64,000 bases of DNA from Rhodamnia argentea (Eukaryota; Streptophyta; Magnoliopsida; Myrtales; Myrtaceae). The translations under genes and the position numbers were made by a program. The notes under the pieces were generated by a model, which was not told the origin of the DNA, did not search any database, and saw nothing but the letters and a program-made list of their open reading frames with translations. Within the stretch, counting starts at the first letter, position 1. Each line of letters opens with the position of its first letter. Positions 34,894-46,689 of the stretch are shown here, piece by piece. The stretch covers positions 4,956,501 to 5,020,500 of the forward strand of contig NC_063157.1 in the NCBI RefSeq assembly GCF_020921035.1, read 5' to 3'.

Positions 34894-37800
34894 CAATCAA
34901 ATGCTCAACCAACTCTTGTAAATGTTCGGTGGTAGGAATTGGTGGATCTCTCTTGAAGTCTATTGATGAAAAATCCCTCTATTTCTTCAATCACCCTTTT
35001 CAATTTGCCATATTGGGTCTATTAGTTTACGATTAATGACAAATTTTATGTCGGGATATAGAGTGATAGATTATCTTAAGAATACTGATTTGCCAATATC
35101 TGTGGTTGGACCATAAGGAACCCGAGGAAAAATGCTAGTGAAAACTTAGGGCCACTTTAGTTCAGCTTTGGAGGAATGCCGTAGGGAAATACAAAAGCCT
35201 TTGGTCTAAAGAGTTTTTTTCGAAATGTAAGTAGTGTTTAATAAAGTACGATTTAAAAACGGTTCACGCTATTTACACTCTCTTATTGGCTTATGACACC
35301 CCTTTTTATATTGAATTGACTACATTATCCCTAATGGATATCATTCTTGATTTAAATATTTTTTTTCTTATCTTTTTTTCTTCGTTTTCTTTTGTTTCAA
35401 TTTTGCTAGAGATGAAACTATATACTCTTCTCAAACAACATTTACTAAGGTTAAATTTGGGATCTAGTCTTGATTTAAGACTAATGCTTGCCTTCTTTTT
35501 TTGTTTTTTGCGTTTATTTCTCTGTTTGGAACTAATTATTGTGTTTCTGACAAAAAAATATAATTATTTTCTTAATGAGTTGTATATTTTTTTTACTAGG
35601 AAACTATTATTCAAAAAATAATTTCAAGACAACTAAGAAGATAATCTTTGAGTAAATTGTGTACAGTGCATACCATCTCGCCAATTTGTACCAAAAGCCA
35701 AAGTCGAAAAATTCACAATCACGAGGATAATCTAGGGAAAAGAAGTAAATAATTTGTAGATAAAATTGACATTTCTCTACTATGATATAGGATTAGTGCT
35801 TGCTTAGATTACAATAATGAAGAACAAGTTAAAAAAAAAAAAAGACAAAGAAGAAGGAAACATTGAAATGTAATGGTTGTGGAAGAATCGATATATAAAA
35901 GTTGTTTGAAAGGGATGTGGGTAAAAATTTTTTTTAGTAAAATTGATGGAAAAAAAAAAGAAGAAAAAAAGGTAAGAAATTATTATGGTTAACACAAAAA
36001 ATGTAACGAAATTAAAACCGATAAGATAACAAGATATGATAAATTGGTATTTTGATGGGTGTAATGGAATATTTGTATTGTGAAATTAATGAGAAAGATG
36101 ATAGAAATAAAGGCAATTTTATGGATTAATCGGATAAAAAAAGAAACAATAAATTGAAGAGAGAGGAGGGTATTTGGGTAAGTTAACAAGAAAAAGGAGT
36201 GTATTAGCTAAAACGGAGATGGAAAAACCACCGCCCTTTAAAAACATATTGGGAAACAACTTTGGTTAAAATAGTGTTTGAAAAAATCACAATTTGCAAA
36301 GTCTTTTTGCTTTTATTTACTTTTTTTAAAACCTCAAAACAGGCTAAGGGTCGGTGGGTGGTAAGGCCAATCCGCCGTCACCGGTATTGTGACCTCAAGA
36401 GAGGCCTAGGTCGCGCGAACCCAGGCAACCAAGGTTGATGGTTGCCTCAGTCACGTGACCCGGGCATTGCTTGAATTGATGGAGGTCGAGTGATCTCAAG
36501 TGAGGTTGGCGACAGCTTGCCGGTCGCTCGCCAATGACTAAGGCCTTCATCGGAAAGGTTAGGATTTTCAAGGGTATTTTTGCAATTATGCAAGTATAGC
36601 TAGGATAAAAGAAAGAAAAAAGTCTATTTTCATAGTAAAAATTACAGCATTTCAAAGTATCTTCAAATCTATTATGGGCTCAAAGGCCTTTGAAAATAGA
36701 ATTGCATTTTTCCTGATGCTATCCATAAGAATCGCCACATAGCCCTTGTAAAACCAAACGGATCTACTTTTAATTCTTGAATTTTCGTGTATCATACGTC
36801 TTCATTTTATTTTATTCTATTTGACCGAGAAATCTTTCGAAAAAACTCTACTTGTCGTGGCGACCGTAGCTAAAAGCTGTCGGTGAGGGTACGGTCCGGG
36901 ACTGGGGCCCAAAAGGACATGCACGACGTCGTTCGCTTGCCATTAAAAGACTCAACGGTCATGAACCGTCTTTTGCCAACAGCTCGGGAGATAATAATTA
37001 TCACATGTTCAAACAATTTTAAAAACACAAAAAAAAAAAGAAAAGGAAAAAACTATTTTGACCACTCGGGAAACACCTGATCGGACGTGGGACTTGTGCA
37101 GAAGTTGAATGCCGGATGCGAGGCAGACACCCTCTGAAATGCCAATTCGAGTCATTAATTGCAGGGGCCACAGCTAATCCGTACATTGATTTAAAAAATA
37201 AATAAATTTTGCAAACTATAATAATTTTTTGCAAAATATATTAAAGACCATCGCGGAATTGTGTAATTTTATTTTATTTTTGCTTTTGACATGCATCTTC
37301 TTTAGAGGATTTTTTGATATTTTAGCAAGCGAAATATTAAGGTTTTACAAGGATTGAAAAATCATTACGAAAGGATAGAAGGAATCTGCGGTCGATGACT
37401 ATCTAAAGATATCGGAATGAGTTTTCTAGTATCGTCACCAAAGCATGCATTCTGAATCACCATCCCCCAATCGAACCGAGATTGCCCCCCCTACCCCCCC
37501 AAAGTCCAAGAATATGGAAGCTTTGCGTCCGAATTTTATTTCGAATTGAGATAGTTCCAGGTCTAAGAAAGTGGATGCTTTGGGTTAGAATTTGATTCGA
37601 CGCGGTCGATAGTTCTGAAAATGGCCCTTGATCTCAACAAAGTTAGAATTTCATTACCAAGACCTTTTTTTCGTAAGGCGTTATTAATCCTTTCGTGCAT
37701 AATCCTTAGATCATGATGGCCGATAACCAATCGATAGGCCAAATTTCGGCTTTATCTGCACGGCTTTAAGATCACTCGATTTTCGCTTCTATTGATCGAA

Positions 37801-37980
37801 TTCGTTCATGTTCTAATTTGGACAACTCAAGCAGTGCTTTACAATTATGATGTACCATGATGTCTGTGATTCGATAGAGTTCAAAAAAATAAAGAGAAAA
37901 AAAAATTAAGGAATGGCCATAAAAGTAAAGGAAATTATTTACAGGGAAAAGTACAGTGGCATTTTGGGAAATACAGAGCG
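34894..37980. other. AT-rich intergenic stretch
   Basis: No gene is recognised. 35.3-36.2 kb is T- or A-rich with spurious Phe/Lys-rich ORFs. 36350-36560 is a GC-richer island of repeat-like sequence (CAACCAAGGTTGATGGTTGCC palindrome near 36430). Nothing else could be supported. Confidence 0.4.
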
Positions 37981-40900
37981 ATAAATGCAGAGAGAGAAAT
38001 CCACCGTCACTCCTCCTCCTCTTCTCTCTGTCGCGTCTCTCGGGGGACTCACAGTCACAGGACAACGCACAGCCAAAAGCAGATTTCAAAGGTTTCTCTC
38101 TCTCTCTCTCTCTGATCGCCAAAATCTAGGGTTCTCACTTGTCAATCTAGAGTTCGAGTCGTAATTCACTTGACTCCAGATTTGCGTAGCTCGAGCTCGG
38201 GTCCTCGTGCGGCTACTTCAATTCCCCTCGGTCTCGCTCGCTTTTCGACCACTCCGTTTGCTTTATCAGTTGAAAACTTGGTAAGATTCGTTGAGGGGGG
38301 TTGTGCATTCTGTTGCTCGAGATGCGCTGGCTTCTTGATCCGAGAGCAGTTGACTTGGGGTTCGTTTTGGTCTCCGTTTGAGCGATTTCGGTGTAGATCT
38401 GCGGAAATGCTGTTTGATTGTGAGGCTTGTGCCACCAGAAATGGGGAATTTGCTAGCTCTTTCTATGTTTGGTTGCGACTGAATTGGACACTGCTTTTCC
38501 TAGGAAATGGAAAGGGTGGTAAAAAATGGAATGTCAATCTTTTTCGGGTCAAAGTGAATGTGTTTGGCGCTTTCGGTTCTCACCGGCTTTGGATACAATA
38601 TGATTTGAGAGCGCTGTCCGACATTGCATTGCTTATTTTTGGTGCAAATTGGTTGTTTCTGCCGGTGGTAAGAGCTGCGTTATGTTGTCAATTGTTCATG
38701 CCGTGTCAACAGCAACCTGGGAGCCGAACTCTTAAGTGTTAGTATTTAATCATGTAGTAAGTTTACGAAAGCATATAGCTTTAGAGAGTGTTTATGTACA
38801 AGTAGCTAGAGGGAAAATAGCTGTATTTATTACTTCTAACAGAAAAAAAAAATAGGTATTTTTTGAATTCGTTCCAATTTAGCTTGGCTGTCTGAGAAGG
38901 ATTCATATTATTTTATAGTATTAAGACTTATGTTGAAATCTGGGCGGCGGGGGGTTGATAGTCTTCAAAAAATCGGCGTGGCAGTTGCAAAACAACTTCC
39001 CACGGCTTGGAAGAAATGAAAAACCTTTTCTCACGAAATGGGTAACTGATGGAGCTCTTATGCCATTGTGCTATGATTAGAATCTTTAGTGTCAATGTAA
39101 TACTCAAGATCCTTCTATGAAAATTTGTATCAATGCCATTGTAAGCCTTCCCCTGCTATTGAGATGTCTGCCTCAAATAACATGGAAGATTGTATGTTGT
39201 GTCCCTAAACCGCCTTACATGAGTTTCTTTTATGTCATCATTGATGTTTTACAGAATTTTCTCAGATATGTCCATTTTCTTTTTGAGGGAATACATATTG
39301 TTAGTTGCAACAATTTTTGAAGATCGTCAGATAGCTTAGGCTAGAGACAATTGAACATGCCATTGTTTACTGCCCATTAATTCCTTCTTTCTCATTTCCA
39401 TCACACTTATTTTGTGCACATCTTGATACTAAAGGTCTTTTATGTTGGCGGTATAAGATTAAGAGCAGAGTCAGCTTTGCAGCTTTATGGAGCCTTCCTC
39501 TAAGGTTGAATATCATCCTGTAGTAGCGTATGGTACTCTTGCAATTTTAGCTTACATCCTTTTCTAGTGGGTTCCATCTCCATGTACCCCCACATATTTA
39601 GTAAGATGCACTGGGTTGGATATATACTAAAATTGCTTGCATTGTTTGTGTTCATTGGCCTTCAAGTCTGACTGTAGCCTCGCTCAAGCTCTTCCTTTTC
39701 CTGAATTTGCTTCCTAGCTAGGATGTCAAAATTCAAACCACATTTGTTTGCCATGAGTTTCTAACGTGCCAAGTACTATGTCAGTTGAAGCAGTACTTTC
39801 TTTAAGAATGAAGGCAATGACGTTGTCGTTGTTTGTTGATTTTTTATTTCCTGTTTTTGATGGGTAAGAATTCGATTGTAAATAACTTAAGCAGATGGAG
39901 AGTACAATGTCCTGCAGCATGCGCCAAGGCTTATTAGAGTTCTTAAGCAGGACAATCAAAATTTTGACATAAAGTCCTCAGCATATTGAAATCAACTTGT
40001 CTGGGCAAATCATGGTTAGTATTAAGTCTGAAACCGACAATAGACCGTACTATCTGTACAAGGCCGCAAAGCTAAGAATAAAATCAGTATCATGAAGCTC
40101 AGAGTTGCTTGTTTTCCAAACATGATGTCCAAGTGCATTCTAGGTTAACTTACATGTAAAAGAAAGAAGAGCTTTGCCATTACAATGCTGAATTGCCCAG
40201 ATTAAGTCGAAACACCAATCTTCAACAACCCTATCAATCATGCACAATCAAGTACCTATTTCCAAACCTCAACAACAAAAAGGCACTCAAAGAAGATATG
40301 TTTTGGGTTAGCACAAAATAGCAAACAGTAGAGGTGGCATCCATTTCACCAATTTCTCTCTGATAGTGAATCTATTTGTTATCCCAAGCCAAGTAATAAA
40401 GCAATGTTTAGGCAAGGTATGAAGGATATAATTGCTTTTACAAATATTATTGGAAGTGTAATAACCAAAAATGCATTGATGAAGATGTAAGCAGGTTCTT
40501 TCTTGGAATTGGTGGGATGAAGCTCAAGTTCTGCTCAGTGTTGAAGATTGCAGTATTAACTGTTCAACAAGTCAGCTTATCTGTTTAGGAATAATTTTTC
40601 ATGGTCAACGGGTTCGGGATATGATTTAAATTCTTAGTCTTATAAAATGTACTTTCCCCTTAATCGCACTTATTGCTTCCCGTTCTTTAAGGGAAAGCTG
40701 AGTGACATGATTGGCCAGCTTTATTTTGCAGAAAGCGCTTTCTTATAGAACGAAAGTCTTTCGGGAAATATTAAGCTTTTCCTTATACAATGTGTGATTG
40801 AAACTAGAAAGCAACTTATTATCCGTTGTGCTAGATATTTGATAATCTCTAGCCATGCAAGTTCTTTTGTTTGATAAGTAACCTTGGTTGGTTTTCTGGT

Positions 40901-41089
40901 TATGCATGTTAAATTTGACATTTGGTTAATGATTTTGGTTTACCATCCCCACCATACTTTAACTAAGTAGGAGTCACTCGTTCATCCCTTCACTTTATCC
41001 ATCTAAATAAAGTATCATATCTTTTCCTTATCTTCTCGATACTGCATTTATCTAAAGCATAACACATGTTAGCTCTTTACTTTTGCAAG
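37981..41089 (+). other. Probable 5'UTR exon and long 5'UTR intron of NRP
   Basis: A (CT)n run at about 38094-38115 and the leader around it end at a good donor (CTTG|GTAAGA at 38281). The intron would run about 2.8 kb to TTTTGCAAG just before the start codon at 41090. Other donors are possible. The intron holds a LINE relic at 40225-40415. Long open frames here (38170-38742) have no family features. Confidence 0.55.
40225..40415 (-). pseudogene. LINE relic: RT zinc-binding (zf-RVT) fragment
   Basis: On the minus strand, readable pieces follow the zf-RVT pattern of plant non-LTR elements. CFITWLGITNRFTIREKLVKW comes first, a Cys-containing segment follows, and HIFFECLFVVEVW closes it. Stops and gaps show long decay. 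No poly-A tail or target duplication was identified. Confidence 0.6.
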
Positions 41090-43175
41090 ATGGAAAGCAT
41101 GCATAGCTTTTGGCAGTTGGGTGATGAGCTACGTGGACAATCAAGAGTCTCGGAAGATCACAAGTGGCTAATGGTTGCTTCCAAGTTGGCTGAGCAGACA
41201 ATGTGTAAGAGTGAACGCATGAATAACACTGACATTTTGAAGGGTCCAGCAGAAATTAGGCCGAGGGATAAGATCGGTTACCAGGAAGACAACAAATTTG
41301 AGAGCTTCAACTTTAACGTGTTGAACTTGGAGTTAAAGATGGCAGAAAATGTGGGCAAAAGTTGCTTCAGGAATGGTATTTATGAGACAAATGCAGCGTG
41401 CCAGAAAAACAATCTGAATAGTATTGGAAGCATGGCTTCAAACAAGTATAGCAGTAATCACTTTAACAAGGATGCTTCTGCCTCTGCTGCCAACGGTGAA
41501 AGTTGCAATGCGGTAGACAAAAGGTTCAAGACTCTTCCTGCATCAGAAACTCTCCCTAGAAATGAAGTGCTTGGAGGATACATATTCGTGTGTAACAATG
41601 ACACTATGCAGGAGGACCTGAAGCGTCAGCTATTTGGTACAAATTATTCTTCTCTCCTGATTATGCTCTCAAGCTTGGAATTGCATTAGCTGAGGTGGTA
41701 GAAAGCCTTTTGTCTCTTGCTTTAAATTGTTATTTTTGTACCAAGTGTAAAACAGCAATTTAAATGACTTATTTTTCTTGAGTGAGAAGTTCTTTTTTGG
41801 GTGTAGTTTGTGCTCACTAGAGTAGGAAGAAAATTGGACCCAAAAAAAAAAAAAAAAAGAGTAGTAAGAAAAGGAAATTAAGTTGGAGGCTGGCTACTTG
41901 GGTGGTGACTTTGGTGCTAGTCTAGACCCTAAAGATCTTGATTTGAGAAATGTCTGGCGATATGGTACTCATCAGACCTTACAGTTGCGAGTAAGGATGT
42001 TTATTTTGGGAAATTGTAGTTAAAAGTCCTCACTTAATTCGGTCGCCATAGCTAACAGGTACTAGTTGCACACGGCAGTTTCCAAATCAGTTAGGGTCAG
42101 CATTTGAGTATCTTGGACTCTCAACTCTTTGAAGACTCGATGTGGCTTCTGAAAGTTACGATTTATCATAGGACATTATAAATACATACATTATGTTACG
42201 CCAACAGACCTTTTACTTGAGAATACTAGTTTTAACTGCCGGTTATGTTTTCATCTTGCAGGTTTACCACCAAGATACAGAGATTCTGTCCGGGCAATAA
42301 CGCCAGGCTTACCTCTGTTTCTCTATAATTATACTACTCATCAGTTGCATGGTATTTTCGAGGTTCGTCGGATGGCCTTCTTTGCAAATTTATCCTTTTT
42401 TTTACCAATATCATTGTCTCTTCTTTCTTGGGACGGCCGATAATATGGATCCTGGATGTTCTTGGTTGTTTTGTCATTCTGCACCTTTCCCGTTAAAATA
42501 GTAGAAGATAATATTTGTGTTGGAGGTGAATGTCACTGGTTTTGCAGCCAGGACTTCTATTTTGCCATTTTACGTGGGCCACTTGCTGGTTTTGTGGCCA
42601 TTAGTGTTGTCTCTGATAGTTTTAATCAGAAGTCTTCTTCTCCAAAATTGCAGTCTTTAGTGGAGTAAAGGTTGGTAATATCGACCATCCTCAGCTAAAT
42701 GTTTAACCGCTTGTTCCCTTCTAATCGACAGGCATCAAGCTTTGGAGGTTCTAATATTGACCCTACTGCGTGGGAGGATAAGAAATGTAAAGGTGAATCA
42801 AGGTTTCCTGCTCAGGTCGGACTTGCAACTACATATTTGCATACCCGTGTCTATTTCATCTTAGGAAGATAGTTGTTTTTGCTGCAGCATCTCATTCTCT
42901 CTTTTCTTCCTGCCCGAGTTCAACAGGTGAGGATTCGCATTAGGAAACTCTGCAAAGCGTTGGAGGAAGATTCATTTAGGCCAGTCTTGCATCACTATGA
43001 TGGTCCCAAGTTTCGTCTCGAGCTCTCAGTTCCAGAGGTATGCATTGGTTCTGTGATCTCGAACGCTCTTGAGGCATTGGAGGAAACTGACGATTTATCA
43101 TGATTGGATGGTTTTTATTTTCTACAGACCCTCAGCTTGCTAGACCTGTGCGAACAAGCAGGATCTGCATCGTGA
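41090..43175 (+). CDS. NRP: DCD-domain protein, N-rich protein (NRP/B2 family)
   Basis: Five coding exons: 41090-41636, 42262-42362, 42732-42815, 42927-43037 and 43128-43175. They have GT-AG borders and total 891 nt, 296 residues. The N terminus (SFWQLGDELRGQSRVSEDHKWLM) is the conserved motif of plant NRPs. The middle (residues about 50-155) is Asn/Ser-rich and low in conservation. The DCD domain (about 165-292) is complete, with NEVLGGYIFVCNN, LPPRYRDSVRAITPGLPLFLYNY, HGIFEA and FRPVLHHYDGPKFRLELSVPE. Family members mediate stress-induced cell death and ER/osmotic stress signalling, and some act in photoreceptor trafficking. The open frame begins upstream at 41066, but Met at 41090 matches the family and follows a splice acceptor. 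AATAAA signals lie near 43707 and 43736. Confidence 0.95.
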
Positions 43176-44121
43176 GCATGGTAAAGAAAACAGAAATGGA
43201 AGCATAGGCGTTTCTATGGTGCGTGAAAGCTGTGTCCGGGGTGTGTGCGGGCGTGTGTGTGTCCGTATGTGTGGGTGTGGGGGGCTTTTGACCAGTTTTT
43301 CCGAAGAGCGTAAGCTTGGAAAGTGCGAGCGTATGGATCGTGTCAAGTACTAGGTAATGGTGTCTGTGCCTGCCTAATAAGGAACCTCCGTCGCGTGAAG
43401 ACTACTCCATGAGAGCGTGTTATGCTTATCTTTGTTCCCTTGTAAGTCCTTGCAGATGTAAAACCCATGATGGCTCTTCAATTTCCTTGAAAAGCCTTAC
43501 ATATCTATCTACATGTCATCTGACGGGCTCTTCTGTTGCCAATTCCTCAATTCGGTGCTTGGAGTCCTGGAAGATTTTTGGTTTTGTCACGAAAAAAGGA
43601 TCTAAGGAAAGAAAAAGAAAGAAAAACAGACAGTTTACAGGGAAAGAACACTTTGTTTTTGTTATTAACAGCAAGAGGAGACGATATGCCTATGTTTCAT
43701 AAAATTGAATAAATTAGTAAGGATAAGTGGTTTTTCAATAAAATGCATCTTCCCCAAATCCTGGCGTGGATTCTTGTAATCAAACGACGGCCAGGCAAAT
43801 TCAGATTTTTTTTTTTTGTTTTTTTTTTTCATTTTTCTGGTAAATAAAGAGTTGTAAAATAAATTAGAACGCTACTCACTCGCCCATCTGATCAAAATTC
43901 AATCTTTGCAAAAACTGTCAAAAGTCTCCGTGCACCAATCTCACTAATCGCTACTTAGTTATTCTGGCCTCCCCCTAGAAAAATCTGACCCCTAAATAGT
44001 AGCAACCTTAGCGATTGACATGTCAACACATAGAAATCCAACCATGTAGTAGAAGAAAGTTAAAATCAAGCAATAATGCTGAAAGAACTAACTGACACAC
44101 TATGCTCTTCTTGCTTAAAAA

Positions 44122-45180
44122 TCAGTGATAATCATGAAACTGATGATTCCCCTGCGGAGAAGCCTGCTTCATCTGGTTTGGGATCGGACCGCCCTGCATC
44201 ACCAAGATCGGCATGGGTGGCAGGGCCAGCTGGACCAACTGCGCGTCGTGGTACGCCCCAGAGCTCGAGGTGCTCCCCAGCGACATGTTGCCCATGACGG
44301 GGCCGTAAGTCGACGTCTCCGAGAGCATCACCCCCTCCAGGGTGGTCAACTGGTAGTTCTGCATTGCAGGGAAGCTGACCCAGTGGTGGAAGTTGTTGAA
44401 AAACGCAGTGCCGCCGCAGCCACTCAGCCTGGGCGGGACGTCGCCGACATGGCAGTGGTTCCGGTATTGTATCTTCTGTGCCCACCACTCACTCGGCATC
44501 GGGATTGAAGAGTCGGGTTCAAACAGGGGTTGCTGCTGCTGCAGCAGCATATGATATGGCAAGTCTGGATGTGGTTTTACATCAATGTGTGGCTGCTTGA
44601 ATGGCACAATATGGTCCTGAAACATGCCCTGCATGTGATGATGATGATAGACATGATCATGCGCACGTATGTAATGCTCATACAAATGGTTCGATGATCT
44701 CCTCATCGCGTCCTCCTTCATCGCGGCCAGCCTCGCCTTGGCCGCCTCGAGCTTGTGCCCTAGAGAGGCCAACAGCCTCCTCAGGTCCTCCTCGGAGAAG
44801 CCCTCGATCAGCATCTCCGAGACCGGGTACTTGGCTTCCCAGTTCACTAGCCATGCCTTGGTGAGCTCGGCGTCGACCTTCCTCTTCCGGTTCGGGAAGA
44901 AATTGGGCAGCCCAATTGTCCTCTTGGCATGGCGGTCGGCGGCCTCGCTCTTGTACCGCTAGATGAGGAGCTTGATGTTCTCTGGTCTCACAGGCCAGAC
45001 CTCGGGCTCGGCGGTGGCGGTGGACCCTGCGGGGTCGTAGATGATCATGCACGTGTCGACGCCGCACAAGGTGGTGAACTCTTGCGCCTTCTCCATCAAA
45101 CCCTTCTTCCTCTTCTCGCAGGTGATCCTGCGCGCTTTCTCTTTCGGGATCATCTCCAAAGCCAACTTGCCACGACCCAT
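44122..45180 (-). pseudogene. Type I MADS-box gene, nonsense-mutated copy
   Basis: The frame runs from ATG at 45180 to 44122 (353 codons) but has TAG at 44961-44959, codon 74, where the intact copy has GAG (Glu). A complete MADS domain (MGRGKLALEMIPKEKARR to LCGVDTC) lies before the stop, and a Gln/His-rich C-terminal region after it. The 5'UTR intron sites are also damaged. The donor equivalent to GTAAGT reads GAAAGT (near 45507), and the acceptor CAG reads CGG (near 45233). A 73-residue DNA-binding stub could still be made in principle. The rest of the frame is intact, so the loss is recent relative to the duplication. Confidence 0.88.
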
Positions 45181-45585
45181 GTCCGGACAACGTCTGACCT
45201 TTCTTGAACTCTACCTTCTTTCTGTCTGAAAACTCCGCAACAGAACAAAAACAACCGTACCAAACAAATTTGGAAAAGAAAAGAAAAAAGTACATGCCCA
45301 CGAGTAAAGACACAAGAAACTATCATATTAGGGCAAGAGTTCTTGCTTATCACAGAAAAAAAAAAAGAAGTTAGATATTCACAGCTATCCTCATGTAAAA
45401 AGATGGACAGTCGTCCATTAACTTTATTAAAGTGCCATAAACAGATTAATTAGCAAAGGGAATCAATAAAGGAACAACTGTAAAAAGATGGCGGAGAAGG
45501 AACTTTCCTTCTTTTTCAATGGCTTCCTCAACGTTCCTGAGAGTCATTTCCACAATTTCTCCAAGTCCCAGTTAACTTTTTTAGT

Positions 45586-45588
<3 letters not shown>

Positions 45589-45633
<45 letters not shown>
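45589..45633. repeat. (GA)n microsatellite in MADS 5' region
   Basis: About 22 GA repeats lie in the 5' leader/promoter of the left MADS copy. The right copy has a much shorter mixed GT/GA run at 48994-49015. Confidence 0.9.
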
Positions 45634-45635
<2 letters not shown>

Positions 45636-46189
45636 GGAGAAACAATCTTAGGAAACTAAAGATTTAATTATTTTGGGACCATATTTTCATAATCATCTTC
45701 CATCTTACAAGATACCAGGTTATTACATATTTCGATAAGGTAATAACGAATCTCGACTTATTTATATAGTCTTGATTATTAGAAATAATCAATAGGGCTG
45801 CTTGCCTAGGGCTTTCTTTTTGTCTGTTGATCCCAAATTTTCTCCATTTCAATGTAACTTATGATTCTGACTGAAAAATTTAAAAAAAATATGTAGATTA
45901 TGATTTGATTGTGGTAGAGTCTTGCCCTAATTATCGCGTTTATGATGAAACGAGTCTCTAGAATGCCTTCAAGAAGGGCTCGACTTTGGTAATTGATGAC
46001 GGCTATTAATTAAGGAAACTTCAATTAATGAGTGTTGAACTATTCTTCCTTGTTTATGCAATGAATAATCATCTTAGCTAGTCTTTTCTTTTTGCCATGT
46101 GTTTCTTAATTACTCGGATTTAGTTGGTATGTATGTATTTATATTGAAAACGGAGAAAATTCTTTGAGAAATATAATTGACTTTTCCAT

Positions 46190-46640
46190 TTTTTTTGTAG
46201 TAATGCTTATAGAAAATGTTTGAATGTTAAATATAAGACAAATAAATAAAAACGTGAGATGTTATATGATTGAGGATATTTTTTGGGGAAAAGGAAAAAA
46301 AGGATTGTGAACCCTTTAGGAGATATTTCGTGTTTCGCCGAATCTTTATAATGTGATCACTTTAGGAGATTTTTCTTCAGTCACTTATGTGGTCTTTCTT
46401 CACACTTTAATGATTTTTTTTTAAAGATTTTAGCACCAAAATCAGCGTCATATTAAAGTTGTGGAACCAATAATCTTCTTTTCCTTGACATGGAAAAAGA
46501 GAACTTAGTTTGAGGTTACGAATTCTTGGACTTCGAGGGTTTTGTAGGTTCTTACTTCTTAGTCGCATGTTTCAAGCCTTGATTTGCTTATTGACTTTTA
46601 TTGCGTGACCCTCACCCTCGGTGTCCTCTCGGTAATATAA
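46190..46640. repeat. Repeat family unit R0 (partial)
   Basis: This shares GAGGATATTTTTTGGGG, CCCTTTAGGAGAT, CACACTTTAATGATTTTT, TTTGAGGTTACGAATTC and CATGTTTCAAGCCTTGAT with the units at 53.4, 58.3 and 61.8 kb. It lies between the two MADS blocks, which ties the downstream array to this locus. Confidence 0.75.
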
Positions 46641-46689
46641 TTAAGGGTATGCTATGGTTGTGTATGCAAGCAAACTGACTGTTTATCAT

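Larger units (their letters stand above)
43480..46170. repeat. MADS-locus duplication block, left copy
   Basis: This is similar throughout to 46690-49545 in the same orientation. It includes the NRP 3' flank (CTCTTCTGTTGCCAATTCCTC near 43530), the MADS coding region, its 5'UTR intron, a GA microsatellite and TATTAATTAAGGAAA promoter-side DNA. The copies differ by many small changes, so the duplication is not recent. Confidence 0.85.

Noticed and set aside
35150..36740. Possible large fold-back element bounded by GCCTTTGG and AGGCCTTTGA
   Set aside because: The match between the edges is short, no target duplication is visible and the interior is low-complexity AT.
38170..38742. 190-codon plus-strand ORF before NRP
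   Set aside because: It crosses the likely 5'UTR splice donor, has no recognisable family features and lies in the leader and intron of NRP.
44678..45313. 211-codon minus-strand ORF in the MADS pseudogene
   Set aside because: It is a shifted frame of the MADS coding sequence, rich in Arg/Glu/His from codon bias, and the true frame shows the MADS domain.
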